Source: Osmia lignaria lignaria (Eukaryota > Arthropoda > Insecta > Hymenoptera > Megachilidae). From it: 64,000 nt of DNA. The position numbers and the translations under genes were made by a program. Below the pieces are notes generated by a model. That model did not search any database and was not told the DNA's origin. It was given only the letters and a program-made list of their open reading frames with translations. The DNA is taken from positions 3,720,001 through 3,784,000 of the forward strand of contig NW_027478161.1 of the NCBI RefSeq assembly GCF_051020975.1, given 5' to 3'. Shown piece after piece: positions 11,445-25,600 of the stretch (position 1 is its first letter; each line of letters starts with the position of its first letter).

Positions 11445-14020
11445 TTGCAGATTCAGCTCAAAGGAACTGGCCTGACGGACATATTTCGAGATATTTCTTC
11501 TTCTTGTTGTCCTTCCTCTGCACAGCTAAGCTGGAAGTGGCATTTGCAGCTCGCAATAGTGCAGAGTTATCTCAAAGAAAGGGGCCACGGTGTTTCTGTA
11601 TCTCTATTATGTTGGTGCGGCTTCGGAACTTTTTAATATCTTGATATATCTCGAGAACTACGCATCTGATCAAAAAATATCATAGAACATAAAAAGTAGG
11701 AAACTTAATTCTCTACAAAAAAGGTCTCTTAACATTTTGCCATAGCTCGCTTCGTTTCCGAGATATGTGCAGATATATCTCAAGGGAAGGGGCCTGACGG
11801 ACATATTTCGAAATATTTCTTCTTCTTGTTGTTCTTCTACTGCACAGCTAAGCTGGAAGTGGCATTTGCGGCTCGCACTAGTGCAGAGTTATCTCAAAGA
11901 AAGGGGCCACGGTGTTTCTGTATCCCTATTATGTTGGTGCGGCTTCGGAACTTTTAAATATCTCGATATATCTCGAAAACTACGCTTCTGATCAAAAAAT
12001 ATCATAGAACATAAATTGTAGCAAACATAATTCTGTATAGAAAACGTCTCTTAACATTTTGCCATAGCTCGCTTCGTTTCCGAGATATTTGCAGATTCAG
12101 CTCAAAGGAACTGGCCTGACGGACATATTTCGAGATATTTCTTCTTCTTGTTGTTCTTCTTCTGCACAGCTAAGCTGGAAGTGGCATTTGCGGCTCGCAC
12201 TAGTGCAGAGTTATCTCAAAGAAAGGGGCCACGGTGTTTCTGTATCTCTATTATGTTGGTGCGGCTTCGGAACTTTTAAATATCTCGATATATCTCGAAA
12301 ACTACGCTTCTGATCAAAAAATATCATAGAACATAAATTGTAGGAAACATAATTCTCTACAAAAAAGGTCTCTTAACATTTTGCCATAGCTGGCTTCGTT
12401 TCCGAGATATTTGCAGATATATCTCAAGGGAAGGGGCCTGACGGACATATTTCGAGATATTTCTTCTTCTTGTTGTTCTTCTTCTGCACAGCTAAGCTGG
12501 AAGTGGCATTTGCGGCTCGCACTAGTGCAGAGTTATCTCAAAGAAAGGGGCCACGGTGTTTCTGTATCTCTATTATGTTGGTGCGGCTTCGGAACTTTTA
12601 AATATCTCGATACATCCCGAAAACTACGCTTCTGATCAAAAAATATCATAGAACCTAAATTGTAGGAAACATAATTCTCTACAAAAAAGGTCTCTTAACA
12701 TTTTGCCATAGCTCGCTTCGTTTCCGAGATATTTGCAGATATATCTCAAGGGAAGGGGCCTGACGGACATATTTCGAGATATTTCTTCTTCTTGTTATTC
12801 TTCTTCTGCACAGCTAAGCTGCAAGTGGCATTTACAGCTCGCAATAGTGCAGAGTTATCTCAAAGAAAGGGGCCACGGTGTTTCTGTATCTCTATTATGT
12901 TGGTGCGGCTCCGGAACTTTTAAATATCTTGATATATCTCGAGAACTACGCATCTGATCAAAAAATATCATAGAACATAAAAAGTAGGAAACTTAATTCT
13001 CTACAAAAAAGGTCTCTTAACATTTTGCCATAGCTCGCTTCGTTTCCGAGATATTTGCAGATTTATCTCAAGGGAAGGGGCCTGACGGACATATTTCGAG
13101 ATATTTCTTCTTCTTGTTGTTCTTCTTCTGCACAGCTAAGCTGGAAGTGGCATTTGCGGCTTGCACTAGTGCAGAGTTATCTCAAAGAAAGGGGCCACGG
13201 TGTTTCTGTATCCCTATTATGTTGGTGCGGCTTCGGAACTTTTAAATATCTCGATATATCTCGAGAACTACGCTTCTGATCAAAAAATATCATAGAACAT
13301 AAATTGTAGGAAACGTAATTCTCTACAAAAAAGTCTGTTAACATTTTGCCATAGCTCGCTTCGTTTCCGAGATATTTGCAGATTCAGCTCAAAGGAACTG
13401 GCCTGACGGACATATTTCGAGATATTTCTTCTTCTTGTTGTCCTTCCTCTGCACAGCTAAGCTGGAAGTGGCATTTGCAGCTCGCAATAGTGCAGAGTTA
13501 TCTCAAAGAAAGGGGCCACGGTGTTTCGGTATCTCTATTATGTTGGTGCGGCTTCGGAACTTTTTAATATCTTGATATATCTCGAGAACTACGCATCTGA
13601 TCAAAAAATATTATAGAACATAAAAAGTAGGAAACTTAATTCTCTACAAAAAAGGTCTCTTAACATTTTGCCATAGCTCGCTTCGTTTCCGAGATATGTG
13701 CAGATTTATCTCAAGGGAAGGGGCCTGACGGACATATTTCGAAATATTTCTTCTTCTTGTTGTTCTTCCTCTGCACAGCTAAGCTGGAAGTGGCATTTGC
13801 GGCTCGCACTAGTGCAGAGTTATCTCAAAGAAAGGGGCCACGGTGTTTCTGTATCCCTATTATGTTGGTGCGGCTTCGGAACTTTTAAATATCTCGATAT
13901 ATCTCGAAAACTACGCTTCTGATCAAAAAATATCATAGAACATAAATTGTAGCAAACATAATTCTGTATAAAAAACGTCTCTTAACATTTTGCCATAGCT
14001 CGCTTCGTTTCCGACATATT
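11360..14020 (+). repeat. 6-monomer tandem duplication (offset 1931)
   Basis: The segment from about 11360 recurs from about 13291. Shared rare markers: a one-base deletion in ACAAAAAAGTCTG, GTCCTTCCTCTGC (11445 and 13376 units), AACTTTTTAATATC, GATATGTGCAG, TTCGAAATATTTC and GTAGCAAACATAATTCTG. The offset is 6 x 322 minus 1 because the first copy includes the shared one-base deletion. The second copy is partial and runs into the 7-monomer block. Confidence 0.85.
13055..13375 (+). repeat. 321-bp monomer (one-base deletion), shared with 11124
   Basis: Carries the same missing G in the AAAAAAGTCTG segment as monomer 11124. Its close relative at 19816 in the 21-monomer block copy lacks the deletion and has AAAAAACGTCTC, which places the copy boundary just before this point. 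Confidence 0.9.
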
Positions 14021-17000
14021 TGCAGATTCAGCTCAAAGGAACTGGCCTGACGGACATATTTCGAGATATTTCTTCTTCTTGTTGTTCTTCCTCTGCACAG
14101 CTAAGCTGGAAGTGGCATTTGCAGCTCGCAATAGTGCAGAGTTATCTCAAAGAAAGGGGCCACGGTGTTTCTGTATCTCTATTGTGTTGGTGCGGGTTCG
14201 GAACTTTTAAATATCTCGATATATCTCGAGAACTACGCATCTGATCAAAAAATATCATAGAACATAAAAAGTAGGAAACTTAATTCTCTACAAAAAAGGT
14301 CTCTTAATATTTTGCCATAGCTCGCTTCGTTTCCGAGATATTTGCAGGTTTATCTCAAGGGAAGGGGCCTGACGGACATATTTCGAGATATTTCTTCTTC
14401 TTGTTGTTCTTCTTCTGCACAGCTAAGCTGGAAGTGGCATTTGCGGCTCGCACTAGTGCAGAGTTATCTCAAAGAAAGGGGCCACGGTGTTTCTGTATCT
14501 CTATTATGTTGGTGCGGCTTCGGAACTTTTAAATATCTCGATATATCTCGAAAACTACGCTTCTGATCAAAAAATATCATAGAACATAAATTGTAGGAAA
14601 CATAATTCTCTACAAAAAAGGTCTCTTAACATTTTGCCATAGCTCGCTTCGTTTCCGAGATATTTGCAGATATATCTCAAGGGAAGGGGCCTGACGGACA
14701 TATTTCGAGATATTTCTTCTTCTTCTTGTTCTTCTTCTGCACAGCTAAGCTGGAAGTGGCATTTGCGGCTCGCACTAGTGCAGAGTTATCTCAAAGAAAG
14801 GGGCCATGGTGTTTCTGTATCCCTATTATGTTGGTGCGGCTTCGGAACTTTTAAATATCTCGATATATCTCGAGAACTACGCTTCTGATCAAAAAATATC
14901 ATAGAACATAAATTGTAGGAAACATAATTCTCTACAAAAAACGTCTCTTAACATTTTGCCATAGCTCGCTTCGTTTCCGAGATATTTGCAGATTCAGCTC
15001 AAAGGAACTGGCCTGACGGACATATTTCGAGATATTTCTTCTTCTTGTTGTTCTTCCTCTGCACAGCTAAGCTGGAAGTGGCATTTGCAGCTCGCAATAG
15101 TGCAGAGTTATCTCAAAGAAAGGGGCCACGGTGTTTCTGTATCTCTATTATGTTGGTGCGGCTTCGGAACTTTTAAATATCTTGATATATCTCGAGAACT
15201 ACGCATCTGATCAAAAAATATCATAGAACATAAAAAGTAGGAAACTTAATTCTCTACAAAAAAGGTCTCTTAACATTTTGCCATAGCTCGCTTCGTTTCC
15301 GAGATATTTGCAGATTCAGCTCAAAGGAACTGGCCTGACGGACATATTTCGAGATATTTCTTCTTCTTGTTGTTCTTCTTCTGCACAGCTAAGCTGGAAG
15401 TGGCATTTGCGGCTCGCACTAGTGCAGAGTGATCTCAAAGAAAGGGGCCACGGTGTTTCTGTATCTCTATTATGTTGGTGCGGCTTCGGAACTTTTACAT
15501 ATCTCGATACATCTCGAAAACTACGCTTCTGATCAAAAAATATCATAGAACCTAAATTGTAGGAATCATAATTCTCTACAAAAAAGGTCTCTTAACATTT
15601 TGCCATAGCTCGCTTCGTTTCCGAGATATTTGCAGATTTATCTCAAGGGAAGGGGCCTGACGGACATATTTCGAGATATTTCTTCTTCTTGTTGTTCTTC
15701 TTCTGCACAGCTAAGCTGGAAGTGGCATTTGCGGCATGCACTAGTGCAGAGTTATCTCAAAGAAAGGGGCCACGGTGTTTCTGTATCCCTATTATGTTGG
15801 TGCGGCTTCGGAACTTTTAAATATCTCGATATATCTCGAGAACTACGCTTCTGATCAAAAAATATCATAGAACATAAATTGTAGGAAACGTAATTCTCTA
15901 TAAAAAACGTCTGTTAACATTTTGCCATAGCTCGCTTCGTTTCCGAGATATTTGCAGATTCAGCTCAAAGGAACTGGCCTGACGGACATATTTCGAGATA
16001 TTTCTTCTTCTTGTTGTTCTTCCTCTGCACAGCTAAGCTGGAAGTGGCATTTGCGGCTCGCACTAGTGCAGAGTTATCTCAAAGAAAGGGGCCACGGTGT
16101 TTCTGTATCCCTATTATGTTGGTGCGGCTTCGGAACTTTTAAATATCTCGATATATCTCGAAAACTACGCTTCTGATCAAAAAATATCATAGATCATAAA
16201 TTGTAGCAAACATAATTCTGTATAAAAAACGTCTCTTAACATTTTGCCATAGCTCGCTTCGTTTCCGACATATTTGCAGATTCAGCTCAAAGGAACTGGC
16301 CTGACGGACATATTTCGAGATATTTCTTCTTCTTGTTGTTCTTCCTCTGCACAGCTAAGCTGGAAGTGGCATTTGCAGCTCGCAATAGTGCAGAGTTATC
16401 TCAAAGAAAGGGGCCACGGTGTTTCTGTATCTCTATTGTGTTGGTGCGGGTTCGGAACTTTTAAATATCTCGATATATCTCGAGAACTACGCATCTGATC
16501 AAAAAATATCATAGAACATAAAAAGTAGGAAACTTAATTCTCTACAAAAAAGGTCTCTTAATATTTTGCCATAGCTCGCTTCGTTTCCGAGATATTTGCA
16601 GGTTTATCTCAAGGGAAGGGGCCTGACGGACATATTTCGAGATATTTCTTCTTCTTGTTGTTCTTCTTCTGCACAGCTAAGCTGGAAGTGGCATTTGCGG
16701 CTCGCACTAGTGCAGAGTTATCTCAAAGAAAGGGGCCACGGTGTTTCTGTATCTCTATTATGTTGGTGCGGCTTCGGAACTTTTAAATATCTCGATATAT
16801 CTCGAAAACTACGCTTCTGATCAAAAAATATCATAGAACATAAATTGTAGGAAACATAATTCTCTACAAAAAAGGTCTCTTAACATTTTGCCATAGCTCG
16901 CTTCGTTTCCGAGATATTTGCAGATATATCTCAAGGGAAGGGGCCTGACGGACATATTTCGAGATATTTCTTCTTCTTCTTGTTCTTCTTCTGCACAGCT

Positions 17001-18290
17001 AAGCTGGAAGTGGCATTTGCGGCTCGCACTAGTGCAGAGTTATCTCAAAGAAAGGGGCCATGGTGTTTCTGTATCCCTATTATGTTGGTGCGGCTTCGGA
17101 ACTTTTAAATATCTCGATATATCTCGAGAACTACGCTTCTGATCAAAAAATATCATAGAACATAAATTGTAGGAAACATAATTCTCTACAAAAAACGTCT
17201 CTTAACATTTTGCCATAGCTCGCTTCGTTTCCGAGATATTTGCAGATTCAGCTCAAAGGAACTGGCCTGACGGACATATTTCGAGATATTTCTTCTTCTT
17301 GTTGTTCTTCCTCTGCACAGCTAAGCTGGAAGTGGCATTTGCAGCTCGCAATAGTGCAGAGTTATCTCAAAGAAAGGGGCCACGGTGTTTCTGTATCTCT
17401 ATTATGTTGGTGCGGCTTCGGAACTTTTAAATATCTTGATATATCTCGAGAACTACGCATCTGATCAAAAAATATCATAGAACATAAAAAGTAGGAAACT
17501 TAATTCTCTACAAAAAAGGTCTCTTAACATTTTGCCATAGCTCGCTTCGTTTCCGAGATATTTGCAGATTCAGCTCAAAGGAACTGGCCTGACGGACATA
17601 TTTCGAGATATTTCTTCTTCTTGTTGTTCTTCTTCTGCACAGCTAAGCTGGAAGTGGCATTTGCGGCTCGCACTAGTGCAGAGTGATCTCAAAGAAAGGG
17701 GCCACGGTGTTTCTGTATCTCTATTATGTTGGTGCGGCTTCGGAACTTTTACATATCTCGATACATCTCGAAAACTACGCTTCTGATCAAAAAATATCAT
17801 AGAACCTAAATTGTAGGAATCATAATTCTCTACAAAAAAGGTCTCTTAACATTTTGCCATAGCTCGCTTCGTTTCCGAGATATTTGCAGATTTATCTCAA
17901 GGGAAGGGGCCTGACGGACATATTTCGAGATATTTCTTCTTCTTGTTGTTCTTCTTCTGCACAGCTAAGCTGGAAGTGGCATTTGCGGCATGCACTAGTG
18001 CAGAGTTATCTCAAAGAAAGGGGCCACGGTGTTTCTGTATCCCTATTATGTTGGTGCGGCTTCGGAACTTTTAAATATCTCGATATATCTCGAGAACTAC
18101 GCTTCTGATCAAAAAATATCATAGAACATAAATTGTAGGAAACGTAATTCTCTATAAAAAACGTCTCTTAACATTTTGCCATAGCTCGCTTCGTTTCCGA
18201 GATATTTGCAGATTCAGCTCAAAGGAACTGGCCTGACGGACATATTTCGAGATATTTCTTCTTCTTGTTGTTCTTCCTCTGCACAGCTAA
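13760..18290 (+). repeat. 7-monomer tandem duplication (offset 2254)
   Basis: Copy 1 is about 13760-16013 and copy 2 about 16014-18290. Shared markers in order: TTCCGACATATTTG (14020, 16274), TATTGTGTTGGTGCGGG, GCAGGTTTATC (14342, 16596), TTCTTCTTCTTGTTC (14664, 16918), GAGTGATCTC with TTTTACATATC (15308, 17562), GCGGCATGCAC (15630, 17884) and GAAACGTAATTC. Every marker I checked is present in both, so this is a recent event. The monomer at 18206 then returns to the TATTGTGTTGG type, which suggests a further exchange. Confidence 0.9.
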
Positions 18291-18398
18291 GCTGGAAGTG
18301 GCATTTGCAGCTCGCAATAGTGCAGAGTTATCTCAAAGAAAGGGGCCACGGTGTTTCTGTATCTCTATTGTGTTGGTGCGGGTTCGGAACTTTTAAAT

Positions 18399-20071
18399 AT
18401 CTTGATATATCTCGAGAACTACGCATCTGATCAAAAAATATCATAGAACATAAAAAGTAGGAAACTTAATTCTCTACAAAAAAGGTCTCTTAACATTTTG
18501 CCATAGCTCGCTTCGTTTCCGAGATATGTGCAGATATATCTCAAGGGAAGGGGCCTGACGGACATATTTCGAAATATTTCTTCTTCTTGTTGTTCTTCTA
18601 CTGCACAGCTAAGCTGGAAGTGGCATTTGCGGCTCGCACTAGTGCAGAGTTATCTCAAAGAAAGGGGCCACGGTGTTTCTGTATCCCTATTATGTTGGTG
18701 CGGCTTCGGAACTTTTAAATATCTCGATATATCTCGAAAACTACGCTTCTGATCAAAAAATATCATAGAACATAAATTGTAGCAAACATAATTCTGTATA
18801 GAAAACGTCTCTTAACATTTTGCCATAGCTCGCTTCGTTTCCGAGATATTTGCAGATTCAGCTCAAAGGAACTGGCCTGACGGACATATTTCGAGATATT
18901 TCTTCTTCTTGTTGTTCTTCTTCTGCACAGCTAAGCTGGAAGTGGCATTTGCGGCTCGCACTAGTGCAGAGTTATCTCAAAGAAAGGGGCCACGGTGTTT
19001 CTGTATCTCTATTATGTTGGTGCGGCTTCGGAACTTTTAAATATCTCGATATATCTCGAAAACTACGCTTCTGATCAAAAAATATCATAGAACATAAATT
19101 GTAGGAAACATAATTCTCTACAAAAAAGGTCTCTTAACATTTTGCCATAGCTGGCTTCGTTTCCGAGATATTTGCAGATATATCTCAAGGGAAGGGGCCT
19201 GACGGACATATTTCGAGATATTTCTTCTTCTTGTTGTTCTTCTTCTGCACAGCTAAGCTGGAAGTGGCATTTGCGGCTCGCACTAGTGCAGAGTTATCTC
19301 AAAGAAAGGGGCCACGGTGTTTCTGTATCTCTATTATGTTGGTGCGGCTTCGGAACTTTTAAATATCTCGATACATCCCGAAAACTACGCTTCTGATCAA
19401 AAAATATCATAGAACCTAAATTGTAGGAAACATAATTCTCTACAAAAAAGGTCTCTTAACATTTTGCCATAGCTCGCTTCGTTTCCGAGATATTTGCAGA
19501 TATATCTCAAGGGAAGGGGCCTGACGGACATATTTCGAGATATTTCTTCTTCTTGTTATTCTTCTTCTGCACAGCTAAGCTGCAAGTGGCATTTACAGCT
19601 CGCAATAGTGCAGAGTTATCTCAAAGAAAGGGGCCACGGTGTTTCTGTATCTCTATTATGTTGGTGCGGCTCCGGAACTTTTAAATATCTTGATATATCT
19701 CGAGAACTACGCATCTGATCAAAAAATATCATAGAACATAAAAAGTAGGAAACTTAATTCTCTACAAAAAAGGTCTCTTAACATTTTGCCATAGCTCGCT
19801 TCGTTTCCGAGATATTTGCAGATTTATCTCAAGGGAAGGGGCCTGACGGACATATTTCGAGATATTTCTTCTTCTTGTTGTTCTTCTTCTGCACAGCTAA
19901 GCTGGAAGTGGCATTTGCGGCTTGCACTAGTGCAGAGTTATCTCAAAGAAAGGGGCCACGGTGTTTCTGTATCCCTATTATGTTGGTGCGGCTTCGGAAC
20001 TTTTAAATATCTCGATATATCTCGAGAACTACGCTTCTGATCAAAAAATATCATAGAACATAAATTGTAGG
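18399..20071 (+). repeat. Five-monomer segment copied from 11640-13310 (21 monomers away)
   Basis: Monomers 18528, 18850, 19172, 19494 and 19816 match 11767, 12089, 12411, 12733 and 13055 at an offset of 6761 (21 x 322 - 1). Shared rare markers: GATATGTGCAG, TTCTACTGCACAG, GTATAGAAAACG, AGCTGGCTTCG, GATACATCCCG, GCTGCAAGTGG, GCTCCGGAAC and GCGGCTTGCAC. The match ends before the GTCTGTTAAC deletion of the first copy. The 7-monomer tandem block lies between the two, so this looks like a larger duplication unit in which part was amplified separately. Confidence 0.9.
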
Positions 20072-20644
20072 AAACATAATTCTCTACAAAAAACGTCTCT
20101 TAACATTTTGCCATAGCTCGCTTCGTTTCCGAGATATTTGCAGATTCAGCTCAAAGGAACTGGCCTGACGGACATATTTCGAGATATTTCTTCTTCTTGT
20201 TGTTCTTCCTCTGCACAGCTAAGCTGGAAGTGGCATTTGCAGCTCGCAATAGTGCAGAGTTATCTCAAAGAAAGGGGCCACGGTGTTTCTGTATCTCTAT
20301 TATGTTGGTGCGGCTTCGGAACTTTTAAATATCTCGATATATCTCGAAAACTACGCTTCTGATCAAAAAATATCATAGAACATAAATTGTAGGAAACATA
20401 ATTCTCTACAAAAAAGGTCTCTTAACATTTTGCCATAGCTCGCTTCGTTTCCGAGATATTTGCAGATATATCTCAAGGGAAGGGGCCTGACGGACATATT
20501 TCGAGATATTTCTTCTTCTTGTTGTTCTTCTTCTGCACAGCTAAGCTGGAAGTGGCATTTGCGGCTCGCACTAGTGCAGAGTTATCTCAAAGAAAGGGGC
20601 CACGGTGTTTCTGTATCTCTATTATGTTGGTGCGGCTTCGGAAC

Positions 20645-23600
20645 TTTTAAATATCTCGATACATCTCGAAAACTACGCTTCTGATCAAAAAATATCATAG
20701 AACCTAAATTGTAGGAAACATAATTCTCTACAAAAAAGGTCTCTTAACATTTTGCCATAGCTCGCTTCGTTTCCGAGATAATTGCAGATATATCTCAAGG
20801 GAAGGGGCCTGACGGACATATTTCGAGATATTTCTTCTTCTTGTTATTCTTCTTCTGCACAGCTAAGCTGGAAGTGGCATTTACAGCTCGCAATAGTGCA
20901 GAGTTATCTCAAAGAAAGGGGCCACGGTGTTTCTGTATCTCTATTATGTTGGTGCGGCTTCGGAACTTTTAAATATCTTGATATATCTCGAGAACTACGC
21001 ATCTGATCAAAAAATATCATACAAGATAAAAAGTAGGAAACTTAATTCTCTACAAAAAAGGTCTCTTAACATTTTGCCATAGCTCGCTTCGTTTCCGAGA
21101 TATTTGCAGATTTATCTCAAGGGAAGGGGCCTGACGGACATATTTCGAGATATTTCTTCTTCTTGTTGTTCTTCTTCTGCACAGCTAAGCTGGAAGTGGC
21201 ATTTACAGCTCGCAATAGTGCAGAGTTATCTCAAAGAAAGGGGCCACGGTGTTTCTGTATCTCTATTATGTTGGTGCGGCTTCGGAACTTTTAAATATCT
21301 TGATATATCTCGAGAACTACGCATCTGATCCAAAAATATCATAGAACATAAAAAGTAGGAAACTTAATTCTCTACAAAAAAGGTCTCTTAACATTTTGCC
21401 ACAGCTCGCTTCGTTTCCGAGATATTTGCAGATTTATCTCAAGGGAAGGGGCCTGACGGACATATTTCGAGATATTTCTTCTTCTTGTTGTTCTTCTTCT
21501 GCACAGCTAAGCTGGAAGTGGCATATGCGGCTCGCACTAGTGCAGAGTTATCTCAACGAAAGGGGCCACGGTGTTTCTGTATCTCTATTATGTTGGTGCG
21601 GCTTCGGAACTTTTAAATATCTCGATATATCTCGAAAACTACGCTTCTGATCAAAAAATATCATAGAACATAAATCGTAGGAAACATAATTCTCTACAAA
21701 AAAGGTCTCTTAACATTTTGCCATAGCTCGCTTCGTTTCCGAGATATTTGCAGATATATCTCAAGGGAAGGGGCCTGACGGACATATTTCGAGATATTTC
21801 TTCTTCTTGTTGTTCTTCTTCTGCACAGCTAAGCTGGAAGTGGCATTTGCGGCTCGCACTAGTGCAGAGTTATCTCAAAGAAAGGGGCCACGGTGTTTCT
21901 GTATCTCTATTATGTTGGTGCGGCTTCGGAACTTTTAAATATCTCGATATATCTCGAAAACTACGCTTCTGATCAAAAAATATCATAGAACATAAATTGT
22001 AGGAAACATAATTCTCTACAAAAAAGGTCTCTTAACATTTTGCCATAGCTCGCTTCGTTTCCGAGATATTTGCAGATATATCTCAAGGGAAGGGGCCTGA
22101 CGGACATATTTCGAGATATTTCTTCTTCTTGTTGTTCTTCTTCTGCACAGCTAAGCTGGAAGTGGCATTTGCGGCTCGCACTAGTGCAGAGTTATCTCAA
22201 AGAAAGGGGCCACAGTGTTTCTGTATCCCTATTATGTTGGTGCGGCTTCGGAACTTTTAAATATCTCGATATATCTCGAAAACTACGCTTCGGATCAAAA
22301 AATATCATAGAACATAAAAAGTAGGAAACTTAATTCTGTACAAAAAAGGTCTCTTAACATTTTGCCATAGCTCGCTTCGTTTCCGAGATATTTGCAGGTT
22401 TATCTCAAGGGTAGGGGCCTGACGGACATATTTCGAGATATTTCTTCTTCTTGTTGTTCTTCTTCTGCACAGCTAAGCTGGAAGTGGCATTTGCGGCTCG
22501 CACTAGTGCAGAGTTATCTCAAAGAAAGGGGCCACGGTGTTTCTGTATCTCTATTATGTTGGTGCGGCTTGGGAACTTTTAAATATCTCGATATATCTCG
22601 AAAACTACGCTTCTGATCAAAAAATATCATAGAACATAAATTGTAGGAAACATAATTCTCTACAAAAAAGGTCTCTTAACATTTTGCCATAGCTCGCTTC
22701 GTTTCCGAGATATTTGCAGATATATCTCAAGGGAAGGGGCCTGACGGACATATTTCGAGATATTTCTTCTTCTTGTTGTTCTTCTTCTGCACAGCTGAGC
22801 TGGTAGTGGCATTTGCGGCTCGCACTAGTGCAGAGTTATCTCAAAGAAAGGGGCCACGGTGTTTCTGTATCCCTATTATGTTGGTGCGGCTTCGGAACTT
22901 TTAAATATCTCGATATATCTCGAGAACTACGCTTCTGATCAAAAAATATCATAGAACATAAATTGTAGGAAACATAATTCTCTACAAAAAACGTCTCTTA
23001 ACATTTTGCCATAGCTCGCTTCGTTTCCGAGATATTTGCAGATTCAGCTCAAAGGAACTGGCCTGACGGACATATTTCGAGATATTTCTTCTTCTTGTTG
23101 TTCTTCCTCTGCACAGCTAAGCTGGAAGTGGCATTTGCAGCTCGCAATAGTGCAGAGTTATCTCAAAGAAAGGGGCCACGGTGTTTCTGTATCTCTATTA
23201 TGTTGGTGCGGCTTCGGAACTTTTAAATATCTCGATACATCTCGAAAACTACGCTTCTGATCAAAAAATATCATAGAACCTAAATTGTAGGAAACATAAT
23301 TCTCTACAAAAAAGGTCTCTTAACATTTTGCCATAGCTCGCTTCGTTTCCGAGATAATTGCAGATATATCTCAAGGGAAGGGGACTGACGGACATATTTC
23401 GAGATATTTCTTCTTCTTGTTATTCTTCTTCTGCACAGCTAAGCTGGAAGTGGCATTTACAGCTCGCAATAGTGCAGAGTTATCTCAAAGAAAGGGGCCA
23501 CGGTGTTTCTGTATCTCTATTATGTTGGTGCGGCTTCGGAACTTTTAAATATCTTGATATATCTCGAGAACTACGCATCTGATCAAAAAATATCATACAA

Positions 23601-25600
23601 GATAAAAAGTAGGAAACTTAATTCTCTACAAAAAAGGTCTCTTAACATTTTGCCATAGCTCGCTTCGTTTCCGAGATATTTGCAGATTTATCTCAAGGGA
23701 AGGGGCCTGACGGACATATTTCGAGATATTTCTTCTTCTTGTTGTTCTTCTTCTGCACAGCTAAGCTGGAAGTGGCATTTACAGCTCGCAATAGTGCAGA
23801 GTTATCTCAAAGAAAGGGGCCACGGTGTTTCTGTATCTCTATTATGTTGGTGCGGCTTCGGAACTTTTAAATATCTTGATATATCTCGAGAACTACGCAT
23901 CTGATCCAAAAATATCATAGAACATAAAAAGTAGGAAACTTAATTCTCTACAAAAAAGGTCTCTTAACATTTTGCCACAGCTCGCTTCGTTTCCGAGATA
24001 TTTGCAGATTTATCTCAAGGGAAGGGGCCTGACGGACATATTTCGAGATATTTCTTCTTCTTGTTGTTCTTCTTCTGCACAGCTAAGCTGGAAGTGGCAT
24101 ATGCGGCTCGCACTAGTGCAGAGTTATCTCAACGAAAGGGGCCACGGTGTTTCTGTATCTCTATTATGTTGGTGCGGCTTCGGAACTTTTAAATATCTCG
24201 ATATATCTCGAAAACTACGCTTCTGATCAAAAAATATCATAGAACATAAATCGTAGGAAACATAACTCTCTACAAAAAAGGTCTCTTAACATTTTGCCAT
24301 AGCTCGCTTCGTTTCCGAGATATTTGCAGATATATCTCAAGGGAAGGGGCCTGACGGACATATTTCGAGATATTTCTTCTTCTTGTTGTTCTTCTTCTGC
24401 ACAGCTAAGCTGGAAGTGGCATTTGCGGCTCGCACTAGTGCAGAGTTATCTCAAAGAAAGGGGCCACGGTGTTTCTGTATCTCTATTATGTTGGTGCGGC
24501 TTCGGAACTTTTAAATATCTCGATATATCTCGAAAACTACGCTTCTGATCAAAAAATATCATAGAACATAAATTGTAGGAAACATAATTCTCTACAAAAA
24601 AGGTCTCTTAACATTTTGCCATAGCTCGCTTCGTTTCCGAGATATTTGCAGATATATCTCAAGGGAAGGGGCCTGACGGACATATTTCGAGATATTTCTT
24701 CTTCTTGTTGTTCTTCTTCTGCACAGCTAAGCTGGAAGTGGCATTTGCGGCTCGCACTAGTGCAGAGTTATCTCAAAGAAAGGGGCCACAGTGTTTCTGT
24801 ATCCCTATTATGTTGGTGCGGCTTCGGAACTTTTAAATATCTCGATATATCTCGAAAACTACGCTTCTGATCAAAAAATATCATAGAACATAAAAAGTAG
24901 GAAACTTAATTCTGTACAAAAAAGGTCTCTTAACATTTTGCCATAGCTCGCTTCGTTTCCGAGATATTTGCAGGTTTATCTCAAGGGAAGGGGCCTGACG
25001 GACATATTTCGAGATATTTCTTCTTCTTGTTGTTCTTCTTCTGCACAGCTAAGCTGGAAGTGGCATTTGCGGCTCGCACTAGTGCAGAGTTATCTCAAAG
25101 AAAGGGGCCACGGTGTTTCTGTATCTCTATTATGTTGGTGCGGCTTGGGAACTTTTAAATATCTCGATATATCTCGAAAACTACGCTTCTGATCAAAAAA
25201 TATCATAGAACATAAATTGTAGGAAACATAATTCTCTACAAAAAAGGTCTCTTAACATTTTGCCATAGCACGCTTCGTTTCCGAGATATTTGCAGATATA
25301 TCTCAAGGGAAGGGGCCTGACGGACATATTTCGAGATATTTCTTCTTCTTGTTGTTCTTCTTCTGCACAGCTGAGCTGGAAGTGGCATCTGCGGCTCGCA
25401 CTAGTGCAGAGTTATCTCAAAGAAAGGGGCCACGGTGTTTCTGTATCCCTATTATGTTGGTGCGGCTTCGGAACTTTTAAATATCTCGATATATCTCGAG
25501 AACTACGCTTCTGATCAAAAAATATCATAGAACATAAATTGTAGGAAACATAATTCTCTACAAAAAACGTCTCTTAACATTTTGCCATAGCTCGCTTCGA
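20645..25600 (+). repeat. 8-monomer tandem duplication (offset 2576)
   Basis: Copy 1 is about 20645-23220 and copy 2 about 23221-25600. Shared markers: GATACATCTCG, GATAATTGCAG (20782, 23358), CATACAAGATAA, GATCCAAAAA (21104, 23680), GCCACAGCTCG with GCATATGCGG and CTCAACG (21426, 24002), AAATCGTAGG, GCCACAGTG (22070, 24646), GCAGGTTTATC with GCTTGGGAAC (22392, 24968) and GCTGAGCTGG (22714, 25290). The join lies inside monomer 23036, whose 5' half is Q-type like 20138 and whose 3' half is like 20460. It is therefore a clean product of in-register unequal exchange. Confidence 0.92.

Noticed and set aside
14180..14210. RNA polymerase III B box in the GGGTTCGGAAC variant (14020, 16274, 18206 monomers)
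   Set aside because: It differs from GWTCRANNC at a key A, has no A box at a suitable distance, and is confined to three related units. It is not a tRNA or SINE remnant that I can support.
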